Shown piece after piece: positions 35,848-47,120 of a DNA stretch of 64,000 nucleotides. Source of the DNA: Pezicula radicicola (taxonomy: Eukaryota > Ascomycota > Leotiomycetes > Helotiales > Dermateaceae); the NCBI GenBank assembly GCA_003008705.1, contig PDUO01000040.1:372001-436000 (forward strand), in the 5' to 3' direction. The notes beneath the pieces were generated by a model. It did not search any database. It saw only the letters and a list, made by a program, of their open reading frames with translations, and was not told where the DNA came from. How positions within the stretch are numbered: position 1 is the first letter of the stretch; every line of letters starts with the position of its first letter. The translations under genes and the position numbers were made by a program.

Positions 35848-36483
35848 ATGAAAACGATTTTCTTAACCCTCGTGCAGTTCTTCATCATCTGCACATCTGG
35901 ACTCCACGATGTAACAAACCAACCCTTCTGTACACCAACAGGGAAAGGTACCATAACTCTCTTCTAATCTTACTCATCACCTCTCCCCCCCTACAACCAT
36001 TCCACCCCTCCAAAAGAATAAAACAAAAAACTAACCATCAACTTCCCAGGATACTGCAATCTCTCCTGGACACAAACCAAAACCCTCAGCCCAGACAGCC
36101 CCTCCCTCAAAGGAATGTACAACGAAACGCGCCTAACCTACCAAACCTACATCTACAGCCACAAATGCAACCTCCTCTCAACACAACACTACCTAGTCCC
36201 CAACAGTACACCCCTAAAATACGGAACTCCAGCACCACACAGTAACCCAGATTCACCACCTCCACTCTACAATATCGATCTCTCGTCTCATCGAGAGTAT
36301 AATGTGATAATTAGTAGTTTTGAGTATACGGGGGATGATGGGATTGAGGGTTTTGTACCGTTTTTTTGGTATGGAGGAATAAGGTGGGGTGGATGGAAGA
36401 GGTGTAGTTGTGGTGTTCCTGCTGCGGAGGGGCAGACGGCTTATTGGGCTTGTCAGTGTGCTTTTGAGTGTGGGGAGGGTTGA
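35848..36483 (+). CDS. Small secreted cysteine-rich protein (effector candidate)
   Basis: 177 residues from exons 35848-35947 and 36050-36483. It has an N-terminal signal peptide (MKTIFLTLVQFFIICTSG) with likely cleavage near residue 18-20. The mature part has eight Cys, two near the start (PFC, GYC), one in the middle (SHKC) and five clustered at the C-terminus (RCSCG, WACQCAFEC), a pattern expected for disulphide bonding. Two NxS/T sites (NLS, NET) are visible. I do not recognise a named family. It sits next to an A/T-rich, gene-poor block, as many plant-pathogen effectors do. A cell-wall or extracellular role is equally possible. Confidence 0.8.
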
Positions 36484-37636
36484 GAGTTGTAGGATGTAGG
36501 TTGTAGATTGTGGTAGTTTTATGTGCTTAGGGAAAGGTCAGGGTGGACTTAATGTTGGTTCCATTATTACTTTGGTTTTGTTGCGATAGAAAGGTCGAAA
36601 GGTAGAATGATAAAACGATTATTACATCAATTTATAATTGAAAAGGGATTTATCTTCAAAAAATTAGGGATGTTTTAGAGCTAATTAAGCTGGAATGTGA
36701 TAGTTGATTTCTCGTAATGTGGAATTTTTGATCGTCATTCCTGTGTGAGATAAAGTAGAAAAATGAGAATCGGCTAGAGTTACTCGCTGTAATGCTTGAG
36801 CTTTCATTGCATAACCACTACTCCCACTTTACCCCACAGAGGTTATCTACATATCAGAGCAACATTTACTCTTAGCTTCAGTTTCAGTATAATGCTTGTC
36901 TCTGTTCGGCGAGAGGAAGCTCTTTTGGGATGCTAGTCTTGTCGCTTAATTGAGTACTAGGACCTCTAAACTCGAAACAGGTCGAGTTTGTGCTATAAAG
37001 AGGTACATGTTTGGAGATTCCTACTAGATTACCGAGTCATTCTAATAATAGTATAGCTTTTTATGACGAGCCTTCTCACGTACAATTGCCTTGGGAAGAG
37101 TAACACTACCTTACAACACATCAAAGTCTAGACGACTCTTCCAGTCTTCTTCACTCATAGTCACCCAGTGATTCGACTCTGATTCAGATTAACATTTCTA
37201 TGTAATAGAACTAACTGGACATATTTTTTCCTTCGAAACAGACCAGGCTTAAAACTGCTGCGAAGGATCTATTAAACAAACGTTTGTGGTTCAAGGAATA
37301 AGTGCCACTAGTCTACTGCTCGCCAAAAAATCCTTAGAATACATCAGTATTTATAGACACCATAGTGTTTTCCATAATTATAACACTTCCCACCTTTCTA
37401 CCTCAACATTTCACATTTAATAAAGCCCAAATTGCTATTAATGCTAACACGTGACCAAACACAGAGCACATGATGAGTGGGGTCGTATCAGACCCACTTA
37501 TTCGGCCTTTATTCGTAAATAGAAATACACGTATCAAAAATATGAACGTCATTAATCAGGACATTCAAATAAGAAAGAAGATGGCAACGACTATGAATCC
37601 AGAAAGAAGGTCTACCAAGTAATCTCAAAGAGCAGA
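36484..37636. other. AT-rich intergenic region
   Basis: 1.15 kb without coding features. Holds the 3' UTR of the secreted protein gene and the upstream region of the transporter gene. Confidence 0.4.
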
Positions 37637-38878
37637 ATGTCGAATACAGAAGGTTTGATGAGGAGGGGAGGACCCTCAGGATCAGGATCTGAAGATGGAG
37701 TCGAAGTCGACAAAGAAGACAACAACAATCCACCCACCAAAATAGCGCTCCGGGATCGAGTTCATCACCTCACCTGGGCATGGTACACACTCACCATGTC
37801 AACAGGAGGAATAGCCCTTCTCCTCTCCACAACACCCCATCGTTTCAAAGGCCTAACAACCATCGGCCAAATATTCTTCATCTTCGATCTCTTCCTCTTC
37901 GTAACAATCACAGTCGGAATAACCACTCGCTTCACCTTATTCCCACGAACCCGAAGTGCATCACTCAACCATCCAACAGAATCTCTATTCATCCCAACAT
38001 TCTGGTTATCAATCGCTACAATCTTATCTAATATTCAAACATACGGAGTCCCACTTGTAGGATCTTGGCTACGGGATCTCCTCGGAGTTTTTTTCTGGAT
38101 CTATTCAGCATTATCATTCCTCTCAGCAATCCTACAATATTATATCCTCTTCACCGGAAAACCATTAACAATTCAATCCATGACACCAGCCTGGATCCTC
38201 CCAATATTCCCCATAATGCTATCAGGGACCCTAGCAGCAACACTCTCACCCACACAACCAGCACACCTCGCCTTCCCAATGTTGATAGCAGGTCTAACGT
38301 TCCAAGGACTAGGACTCATGGTATCCTGTTTCATGTACGCGAATTACATTGGTCGATTAATGACAAACGGATTACCTAGACCTGATATGAGACCTGGAAT
38401 GTTTATTGCCGTTGGACCACCCAGTTTTACAGCTCTAGCATTATTAGGAATGTCAGCTGATACATATCGAGTATTTCCCTCTTATACAACCATAAGTCTC
38501 GTTACAGACGCATCATTAATACCGAATATCCTCCGAATAACCGCTCTCGCATCAGCAATATTCCTCTGGACACTATCCCTCTGGTTCTTCTGTATCTCAT
38601 TGGTGTCTGTCCTAGCTGCTGTTAAGCCACCTCCAGGCATGGGATTTCATCTCTCGTGGTGGAGTTTTGTATTTCCGAATGTGGGGTTTACTATTGCTTT
38701 AATTGACATTGGGAATGCGCTTGAGAGTGAGGGATTAAGGTGGTTGGGCACTGTTATGACGGTTTTGTTGGTTGCGATGTGGGTTTTTGTTTTTGGGTGT
38801 CATGTTAGGGCTGTTTGGCAGGGTGAGATTTTGTGGCCTGGGAAGGATGAGGATCATGATCAGGATCATACTTTGTAG
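37637..38878 (+). CDS. C4-dicarboxylate/malic acid transporter family protein (TDT, Mae1-like)
   Basis: Single-exon multi-pass membrane protein of 413 residues, from the ATG at 37637. After a hydrophilic N-terminus (about 38 residues) come ten hydrophobic segments. The first carries the family landmark HLTWAWYTLTMSTGGIALLL, equivalent to the FTWAWFTWTMSTGG-type sequence of malate permeases. Later landmarks are TPAWILPIFPIMLSGTLAA and MFIAVGPPSFTALALLGM. This family covers Mae1 malate permeases and sulphite pumps (Ssu1). Length and motif agree better with the Mae1 branch, but the substrate is not settled by sequence alone. Codon use shifts from A/C-rich in the first part to G/T-rich in the last 200 bases. 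Confidence 0.88.
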   Translation: MSNTEGLMRRGGPSGSGSEDGVEVDKEDNNNPPTKIALRDRVHHLTWAWYTLTMSTGGIALLLSTTPHRFKGLTTIGQIFFIFDLFLFVTITVGITTRFTLFPRTRSASLNHPTESLFIPTFWLSIATILSNIQTYGVPLVGSWLRDLLGVFFWIYSALSFLSAILQYYILFTGKPLTIQSMTPAWILPIFPIMLSGTLAATLSPTQPAHLAFPMLIAGLTFQGLGLMVSCFMYANYIGRLMTNGLPRPDMRPGMFIAVGPPSFTALALLGMSADTYRVFPSYTTISLVTDASLIPNILRITALASAIFLWTLSLWFFCISLVSVLAAVKPPPGMGFHLSWWSFVFPNVGFTIALIDIGNALESEGLRWLGTVMTVLLVAMWVFVFGCHVRAVWQGEILWPGKDEDHDQDHTL

Positions 38879-39852
38879 AGATTCTTGTAGTAATTGTGTG
38901 CTTCGCGTGCATGGCATGGCTACTACGGATTTGATGTTGCCAAACATGATACACCCAGCTCGAGTTAGTAGGTTTGACCTGCAGATTGAGAATGTAGTTG
39001 AGGACTTGAGCAGTTTTGAAAACCTCCGTTTATGTAGCAGCGCCTTTGGTTAAGTCAACTAAAGATAGTGCAGGCCTAGATGTTGCTACCTTCTGCCGCA
39101 GTAAACAACTCGGTTTATAAGGCTGAACTTAGGCCACTTCCAGCTGAGGTTATGAAACTCAACACAAATCTAACTCACGAGCATCCTTATTATGTGAATC
39201 CCAAGGAGACATGCAAAGCCTGCTTGTCGGAATATTTATGTCATCGGGTCTTATCGCACGGATACTCAAAGAGTAAACCCACGCTGTTACAGCGAAGGAA
39301 AAGGCAGGAATTGCCGTAGTAGAGAGACCTTAGCAGCAATAGAGGTTTGAATTCTATGCGATGTTGAGTTAAACACTCCATTAGTAGAGACTGAAGCGCT
39401 TTGGGTTTCTATCTGGGCGTACACATTTTACCGCCATGAAGTTAACCTTAGCAAAGCGACCGGAGCTGGTAGCAAGGCAAAGGGAGTGCAAAGCAATATG
39501 TGTTTTATAGCAATGACCTATCAAATACGAGTGTATTTATTTACAATTTAGGTCCGGACAAACACCGCACGCTCACAAGTCAAGTGTGACACACCCCATT
39601 AGTTGCTCTGACTTATTGCACAGCAAAACGACTCTTCATGGTCTCTGATATAATTATCTGATTCAACGTCTCTTTAGTGAATATATATGGATTCTTGTAT
39701 GTTGATACAGTCCTGTGAATCCTTGACTTAGCTCGAGTAACTGTCACGCAGTAATCTTCGAAGAATTTGGTGAACCTTACCAGCATCGAATTGAAATAGA
39801 CCAATAGTCTGATTTCATGATGCAATTCTCCACTTCTTGAGATTGAGGCAAT
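38879..39852. other. Intergenic region
   Basis: No gene seen; open frames here lack motifs. Lies between the transporter and a convergent small open frame. Confidence 0.35.
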
Positions 39853-40023
39853 TTATCTCGCTGCAACAGAATTCCGAACTTCCAAGTACATCCAGATGAT
39901 GACTCCCACAGAAACACCTCCAGTGACCATTAGATCATTCCAATGTCTGCTGCCGAGCATTGTTGTTTGACTAGGCCATCTAGGCGATGAAATATTGATG
40001 GTATCAACCCAAGGGAAACGCAT
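39853..40023 (-). CDS. Possible 56-residue single-pass membrane protein
   Basis: An ATG at 40023 opens a 56-residue frame too short for ordinary ORF lists. It has a hydrophilic N-terminus (MRFPWVDTINISSPRWP) followed by one hydrophobic segment (LMVTGGVSVGVIIWMYLEVR) and a short basic end, like small organelle-membrane proteins. A TATAAATA lies 185-192 bases upstream on the same strand, so a transcript is plausible. It may be the last exon of a longer gene. No family recognised. Confidence 0.35.
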   Translation of the reverse strand: MRFPWVDTINISSPRWPSQTTMLGSRHWNDLMVTGGVSVGVIIWMYLEVRNSVAAR

Positions 40024-40375
40024 ATTGGTCCGCCGAGATGTAAAATAGAGAAGTGAGTCGGAGGAAGATCTTTGGTATGTAGATTCGCAGTTCGTGATTG
40101 ATGGAGTGCGCGAGTTCTTCGCAAATCAGAGGTTAAGAATTTGGCTCGACGAGAGGGTCTCAGGGAATGCCCTTCCATATTGTGCTGGGCCATGTCAGCA
40201 GGTCGGGTATTTATAAAAAGTTGATATCCGAGCTGCGCTGAGGAAGTAGGATTGGTATGAAGTTGTGCTGACGTGAGAACCGCACCAAAGTCCTATCTCG
40301 ACCGTAGATATGGGACGATGACCCAGGTAAACTCGACAATTGAGCCGAAACCCCCGGATTCTGCATACTACCCTT
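40024..40375. promoter_or_regulatory. Intergenic region with TATA box
   Basis: 352 bases between the small membrane-protein frame and the 3' end of the regulator gene, both on the minus strand. It contains TATAAATA at 40208-40215. Confidence 0.4.
40208..40215 (-). promoter_or_regulatory. TATA box on the minus strand
   Basis: Reads TATAAATA on the minus strand, and would place a transcription start near 40180, upstream of the 56-residue frame. Confidence 0.4.
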
Positions 40376-42111
40376 TCAATATTCACTCTTGATTTCTGCA
40401 CTCTTTTCTCGAAATGGCAGTCCAGGTCCGGGGCCCCTCAGAGAAGCAACCACTTCGCTGGGAGGACTTCTAGATGCTGCATACTCACTCGAGTCATCGA
40501 TCGACTCAGGTGAGTCCAACTCGTCTTTCTCGGGCCAAAGAAAAGCATCAGCAGCGGCGATCACTTCGGGCTCCGTTTCGATCCTTCGACTTATAAGTAT
40601 CCTCGTGGCCTGCTTCGCGAACCAAGCCTTGTCTCGAGTATCGGCAACCTTCCCACATAGGAACATTTGCCATAAGAAGAAATCCTGAAAGGTCCCCAGA
40701 AGTACGCTAAGATCTGCACGTTTCTCCAATTTCTCTAAAGCACCTTTAATCCTCCCTGCTAGCACATTATTTATACCAAGCTGGTATGGTAGCTCTCGGA
40801 GAACTGTGTAGATGTAGATCAGGCACGTCCAACCAAAAAGCCGGAAAACAAGATACTCATTCTGGTACCATAAATCATGCACGATTCGCTCCAGGACTTC
40901 TATACGGTCACTGAACTGAAGGTCTTGTTCCGAAGGAGTGTCAACTACTTCTTTGCCATCATGAATAGCCTGCAGAGAGACTGTGAGGTTCCTGAGCCCC
41001 CAAAAGACGTTGCCGGCATTGTTACAGAGGTCCGCAACAACTTCGACCTGTTCTGGATCTACAACGTCATTACTGAAGTTGAGTAGTCGATGCCTGAACG
41101 CGTTCGTACGCTCTGCTGTGACGGCACTTGGGGGACCAAAGTATTGCTCAAGACTACCAGGGCGACTCGTTGAAATAAAGTGGTTCGAATCGAGCACGAT
41201 ACATGCTGCTTGGTCCGTCCTAAAGATCTGGTAAGCGCATGAACATGCCCCAAGGTATCGAGGCAGGTGGGAAGGCAGGGGATGATGTACTGGGCAACGA
41301 GTCGTCGGGTTTTCGGACTCAATGTGGGAGACTCCAATCCTCCCGCTGCCTGTACCAAGTGTAGCAGCCCAGTTATGTGCATCCTGGTGGGCTCGATGCG
41401 CCCCTCGAAGCTCTAGTTATTTGTAGCTAGTGTTAAAGCCTGCACTTGTACAATATGACAAAACAAAAAGATTTTTGTGGACTCTTAACACATAGGAAAG
41501 TCCGTATATACCTCTTGTTGAGAGAATATAGCTACCGTGTTTATAGTTCCCTCGTCGTGTGCGCCAGCTCCGATCTGGGCATTCAGTAGTCGAATGGCCT
41601 CGCCCTTGTGGAAGAAGAAGTCGCGTGGCAGATCGTCTCGCTTGAGGTATGCGGCGTGCGACGAGGTGGATGCCATAACAGCATGGAAGAAGGATGGGTT
41701 TCGGAGGGAGAATGGAAACCATTCATATCGGGGACCGACCGAGGTGACCGTCTCGTCCACGACTATCGTACAGTCTACACACGTCAATTAGTTCTACGTC
41801 GTGGCACTGGATAGGTACGGAAGAAGACAGCTAGCTGCCTTACAGTGATGAATGAGGAATTGCAGCTTTCGATCTTCTGCGGCCGTGGTGGCAGAATAAG
41901 GCGCAATGGCTCTGGATGCAGGACTGGCAGCGAGAACTGGTGCTGGAACTGAAGCACTTGTTGGTTCCTCGTCTTCAATTTGTTGTTGTTGTTTACGAGG
42001 CAGCCTTCGTCGTTTTCCCCGACCTGCAGTACTGGCGGCACGGCGTCGTGGCTCATCCTGTTCGCCATCTTCTGGAACGAAAGTAAATGTTCGTGGCATC
42101 GATTTGGACAT
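40376..42111 (-). CDS. Fungal-specific transcription-factor-domain protein (Fungal_trans_2) without Zn cluster
   Basis: Exons 42111-41844, 41774-41512, 41412-41299 and 41227-40376 join to 498 residues. The N-terminus (MSKSMPRTFTFVPED) is followed by a basic stretch (RGKRRRLPRKQQQQ) in place of a Zn2Cys6 cluster. Then comes the regulatory domain: PFSLRNPSFFHAVMASTSSH, GEAIRLLNAQI, RIEPTRMHITGLLHLVQAAG and, after intron 3, IFRTDQAACIVLDSNHF. The 71-base intron 3 (41298-41228) has an atypical donor (gttgcc) but restores the frame exactly at the expected RKI..D-type segment. Such cluster-less members start with an M-P-R-T/F motif and may act without direct DNA binding. Target unknown. Confidence 0.82.
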
Positions 42112-43080
42112 TTGGGGTCTGACCGTTTTTGCGTTTGGGCGGCGCGCTGACAGCTCTAAGCTTAACCCTCCCCGATCAAAGAGCCGTCCTACTAGTAGAT
42201 AAAATCCATGTTTAGTGCCTCAAGACCGAGGCATACGCTAGAGCAGCGTTACCTGCAAAAGCGGCATAGCCTAGCACGCCTGACTACCTACTGTTCTAGG
42301 TAATTATTACGCCCTCGCGCCACAAGATCTACCTTAGGTAGGTTGGTTAGAAATCACAATACTAAGGATACTACCATACCTTCCTGTGATATTGATAGAG
42401 CTTGCTTACTCCCCACATCCCCAGCGTGGGTTGGAGTACGGTTCGCACAGTGTCTTTGTATGTACGGTCCGAGCCGTTGATGACAGTGCAGCGAGTTACG
42501 CGAGGGCCAGAGCTCTGTTATTCGCAGAAGGCCTCCCCCCTCCCCCCCATATCGGTACTCATAGTCGCTGTCCGCTACAGAACGTTACAGTACTACTGAT
42601 GAATTATCCCCTATAATATAAGCACTATTATTATTAGAGACATCCATCTTGCCGAAGCCCGAACAATGTAACTGTTGCAGAGGCCAAGCGATGGCCACTC
42701 ACCAGCCTGTCAGCCTGGCATTGTCAAATGTTGATAGTAATGGAAGCAAGAATACACATCATGATGACCATCAGCCGCCTTGTCTTTTTGCTCTCTTGGA
42801 AGACAGCAAGCCAATGTGTAAAGGCTATTCTGGCCTGCATCAATCATCACTGGCGAGGAAGTCGTGGGAGGTACTGTAGTCTGTACTACGCTGACAGCTG
42901 CTACAAATCGCGTTCCCGTACTGCAAGCCACACCGTCCTTACACAGCTGAATGTATGAAGAGGCTTGACCAGTCAATATGTAGACTACTTGACCTTCACG
43001 TTTCTTAATAACCTCTTGATTATTTGTCTCTATGATCTCTCTCCAACGGCGTCAAGATCTGTGTCCGCTTCCACCTTGGA
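42112..43080. promoter_or_regulatory. Intergenic region between divergent genes
   Basis: Lies between the regulator (minus) and the HET pseudogene (plus). It contains a C-rich run (42532-42548) and a TA-rich patch (42611-42635). No gene seen. Confidence 0.4.
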
Positions 43081-44532
43081 ATGATGGCTAACCTCTGCGA
43101 AAAATGTCTCGCCTTCAAAAACTGGGATCTGCCACGAATTCAGCGCTGGAGCGGTGCTAAATTTGCTCATCACCAAAGCGCCACATTACTCCGCGAAGCC
43201 GCTCTCAACGGTTGTCGTCTTTGCAATTTAATTGAGCAAGCTCTTCTTGAGCACAACGACCGACCGGAAGGCGAGACCTCATTACTGGGGCGTCAAATTT
43301 GGCTAGAGTACTGCGAAGCAGATATAGCCCGGTCATCAACAGTGCTAAAGATCAGTATAGAGCCTGAAAGTCTTGCTACTGCTGGACGTAGAGATATCCT
43401 TTCGCAAGATGCTACCATTATTGTCATGAGGACAACCGAGATAGATGACCAGACGCGGGAAATGATGCAGGGCGAGGGATGGAAGCTTGGGATTGTCATT
43501 CTGGATCATCATGACCGATAAGGGGACAAGGTACTTCTACGGAGACAATGAGATACACAACGAAGATCTCTTTTTTGCCCTGGCGAATCCATATCATCAA
43601 GCTATGCTTGAAATAGGTACGCTCATGTGTTGGTGAAGTGTTCCAACATGAAATAGTTCTGTCTCATTTGGAATCTAGAGCGCATTACGCACGTTCTCGA
43701 CTCTTGCAATGGTCTTGGAGACCAAAGCACAGGTTCGGAGGCTTCTTTCACCATCGTATCTGGCTGGTTGAAGGCATGTATCGAAACCCACGCTGAATTC
43801 AAGCGTTGGGCACATGACAATCCACCCCTTCCAACGAGAGTTCTCGATATCGAGGGTGGATCTGGACTGCATACGACAAAATTATTAGTTACAGAGCCCG
43901 GGCAGCGGGACTCATACGCCGCCCTCAGCCACCGTTGGGGAGACACCAAGCCATTGACTACAACGAAGGGCAGTTTATCCACCAGGCAGCAGGGAATATG
44001 GGATGAAGATATATCGCAAACCTTTCGCGACGCTATCACTGTCACCAGGGAACTTGGCCTGCGATACCTGTGGATTGGCTCCTTATGCACCATCCAAGAC
44101 TCTAAGGAGGATTGGGAGCAGTAGGCTAGCAGAATGGCCTCAATTTATCGCAATGCTCGCGTCACAATCGCAGCCGTAGATGCTGAAGACGACAAAGCTG
44201 GGTGTTTCTCCTCTCGCAATGGCTTGCGTAGTCGGCCATGTAAATTCGACCTAGATGTTTCAAAGACCATCTTCCCTTCTGACGCAATCCATATTTTCCC
44301 TTCAGCAGGAAAGAAAGGCGGTACATTCAGGCCTAGAGGTTCTATAGATTCTCGAGCTTGGGTGCTTCAAGAACAACTCCTATCACCGCGAGTCATCAAC
44401 TACAAACGAGATGGTGTCTACTGGGAGTGCTTGGTTTCTGAGGCGTCGGAGACCGTACCAGAAGGTATCCAAGCATTGACTCGTCCAGAATATCCTCGCA
44501 GAGACCCTATAGTAGGACACCCGGGCCCATAA
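43081..44532 (+). pseudogene. HET-domain gene, broken N-terminal part
   Basis: Heterokaryon-incompatibility (HET) protein remnant. The N-terminal frame reads LCEKCLAFKNWDLPRIQRW and runs to 43521. The expected continuation (DKGTRYFYGDNEIHNEDLFF) lies in the next frame from about 43511, so there is a frameshift near 43505-43515. After a short intron the HET core is clear: YAALSHRWGDTKPL, RDAITVTRELGLRYLWIGSL, then a TAG at 44122-44124 in an otherwise continuous frame, then SRMASIYRNARVTIAA and RAWVLQEQLLSPRVINY. The usual WIDSLCIIQ is WIGSLCTIQ here. Coding stops making sense near 44510, where the strand flips (next entry). Intact HET proteins trigger cell death on non-self fusion; this copy cannot make one. 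Confidence 0.85.
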
Positions 44533-44740
44533 ACACACCAAAGCAGGTCCATAGGTAAAAACTTTTCCCACACTCCAGAAACGAATCGGTCACCTGTGCA
44601 GCGTGTCATTTCGTCTACTATACCGAGGATTGCTGCAAATTTGTCAGTTTCCTTGGTAAGACTTCGTCGGCTGTATGCTTGAATGATGAGCTGCCAGGAC
44701 CTGTGCAACTTTGAGCGGGCTTCAGCGGTATCCATATTCA
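44520..44740 (-). pseudogene. Inverted internal segment of the same HET gene
   Basis: On the minus strand this block encodes the part of a HET protein that should follow the core: SWQLIIQAYSRRSLTKETDK, then FAAILGIVDEMTRCTGDRFV and SGVWEKFLPMDLLWCV. The segments on both sides are on the plus strand. So about 200 bases of the gene sit in inverted orientation, ahead of the FREIISTWAGSGK part they would normally follow. Exact breakpoints are uncertain. Confidence 0.75.
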
Positions 44741-45811
44741 GGACCCCTCCTATCCCACATTTGAAGATCCGGACAAAATCGATATCTTCCGCGAAATTAT
44801 CTCCACTTGGGCCGGCAGCGGAAAGACTTACAGAATTTCGCGGTAAGTAGTTGTCTACGCTTCACTTACCCCGTTTTGTGATCATTCCATCACTTGAGAT
44901 TGCAACGTTAATCACTACCGATAGCTCCCTCCTGGTCATGGATAAATATCATGGGATCAATTCGATACATCGAGAGCCATGTTGATGATGTAGATGCCGG
45001 AGAAATAATCGTACAGTGCCAAATCATTGGTGCAGAAGCAGGAACCCCAAGTAACTGGCTATCATTCAGTGGCAGTCAGAAAGTCCTCAGACTGAAAGGA
45101 CCTACAAGAGTTGCCATTCCCATATCCTACTACGATGAAGACAGGATTCGAAGCGCATTAATCTTAAATAATTCGCCCACATACACAAATCTCCTCGCTT
45201 TTCAAGGCGAGCTTCAGGAGACAGCAACCAATGCGACACGACAAACCCAAGGCTCAGCCCACAGCATTGAGCCCAAGACCTGGCGCGAAGCTCACCAGTG
45301 GTTCAGAATACTTAATCGGACTAATAAGTGGGTAAAGAAGAGCACGGATCTCGATGATAATCCGACAGAATTGATATATCAATCTTCTAACCACGCTCTT
45401 GAGGACATAGCTTTCAGAGCCGCAGCAGCTCAAAACCTTCCGAGTTACCACAAAGATTTTCTCAAGGATATGGAAGATGATGCTGAGAATACTAGTTTGC
45501 AGTATGCACTTTTCAGTTATAATGGGAGGTTCAAACACGTTGGACTTTGGGCGCCAGATGTTCCTGGTGAGATTCTGGTTGCGTCGCAAGAAACGATTAT
45601 GGAAGGCATCCGTTCAAGTGGTAGGATACCTAGCCAAGTTTTTGGGATCAACTTTATTGGTATTATGCGGAAGGGAGGTTTGGTGAGAGCACTTGGCGTT
45701 GTACCAGTACAGGGGGCAGAGGGGCATTATTTTAGCGTTGGGATGGGATGGTTTGAAGATGCACATTGGGAGGAAATGGAAGGAGAGGACATGGAATGTA
45801 CTTTAGTTTGA
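44741..45811 (+). pseudogene. HET gene, C-terminal part on the plus strand
   Basis: Resumes the HET protein with PSYPTFEDPDKIDIFREIIS, then an intron with donor near 44843 and acceptor near 44927 leading into the conserved APSWSW motif and INIMGSIRYIESHVDDVD. It is open to the stop at 45809-45811 (GEDMECTLV). The 286-residue 3' frame is intact and could still be transcribed from an internal start, but upstream lesions separate it from the HET core. Confidence 0.75.
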
Positions 45812-46569
45812 AGAAGTTCTTAGCTGCAAATATAATGATATCTTCTACCAATTTAGGTAAGGTGAATTGTCCTTTATTGAAAGGGTTGCATATTAATGGA
45901 TGACGCGTTTAAGGTTACGTAGGTGAAAAACATGTTAAGAAATGTTAAGTAGCTTAGATTTAGATGCTCTATTAATTACTTTCCTGGTCATTTTATCTCA
46001 GTCGCAGTCGTATTTACAGTATACGTACAGTACATCAGCATTTGACAAATAGTACTATCACACCAGCTGTATCAACGTCTTTCACGGCAAAGATAATCAC
46101 AGGTATTTTGACATTGGAAGCTCGATATGAGCATTTTCTGTCTCCGTCGTCGGACCTGAGCTCTCGCTGCTTTGGCCTGAGCTATAGGTGAGTAAACCTG
46201 AACCAGGTTAAGCGACGGTGACCTATTTGGGCTTCCTCAGTTGCAACTGCTGCCGGCTAAACTTGAAGAAGGTAGGTAAAGTCAAGGATTCTTTTAGGGT
46301 AATTCCGGATCCCCCAGTAAGATCCGCACCAGATAACCGACTGAGCTTGTAGCGACGAACTTTGCAAATTCAACTTTGATATCTGCGAGCACGTACAGAT
46401 TCTTTAAGCACTTGTTCAATAACTCCACTCTACTACAAAATTTTGTACTCAAATACTCTGTGATAGTAACTTATTAACAATTCTGTATGATTTCCACGTT
46501 GATACGGGACACTCATAAGATTCTTGCAGTGACTCTCACGAGACACGTCGGCTAGAAATCTCGACCAAA
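45812..46569. other. Intergenic region in the decay island
   Basis: A/T-rich, no open frames of note, between the HET and ankyrin-type pseudogenes. Confidence 0.35.
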
Positions 46570-47120
46570 ATGAGCGAGAAAACCCCTAGTGACTTCACTA
46601 CACGCACAAAGGACTGGAAAAGCGGTCTTACACCTGAAGAAATCAAGAAGAAGGAGACAGAAATGATCAGACAATGCGGCCATTCCGATAGCAACTGGGT
46701 AGAGAAGACAAAGCCACCACTATTTTGGTAGCCCATATCTAACAGCCCCATCAAACGCAAGCTTGCTGAGATAAAGGCCGCTCTTGGAGCAGGAGCTGAT
46801 CTGAATGAGAGAGACTATGAATTAGATTATAGGAGGAATGGTGGTCGACCACTAGATTTTTGTCTAGATGAGTCTCTGGGTCAGATTGCTGGAGAATCTA
46901 TTATCATGTTCAGGTTATTAAGCTGCTGCTTGAGTATGGCGCTGATCCAAGACTGGACCCCGTACCTGAGATGAAGGGGATGATTGGGTGCCCACCATCG
47001 CCTGTTGAGTGTACGAGGTAGTCGGCTAAGGGGATGACTACAGAGGAACCTATGAGGGAGTTTTATCGGGAGGCATAAAAGGTGTTGAAAGAGGCTGCGA
47101 ATAGACTTGATAGTGAGTGA
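46570..47120 (+). pseudogene. Ankyrin-repeat-type gene remnant
   Basis: The frame from ATG 46570 reads MSEKTPSDFTTRTKDWKSGL and meets TAG at 46729-46731, then goes on in frame (KRKLAEIKAALGAGADLNER, GGRPLDFCLD). Near 46900 the frame shifts and continues HVQVIKLLLEYGADPRL, an ankyrin-type helix-loop. TAG at 47019-47021 and TAA at 47076-47078 follow, between clearly coding stretches (SAKGMTTEEPMREFYREA, KVLKEAANRL), ending at TGA 47118-47120. Three nonsense codons and a frameshift make it a pseudogene. All three stops could come from CAG/CAA by C-to-T change, the change made by RIP. Confidence 0.7.
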
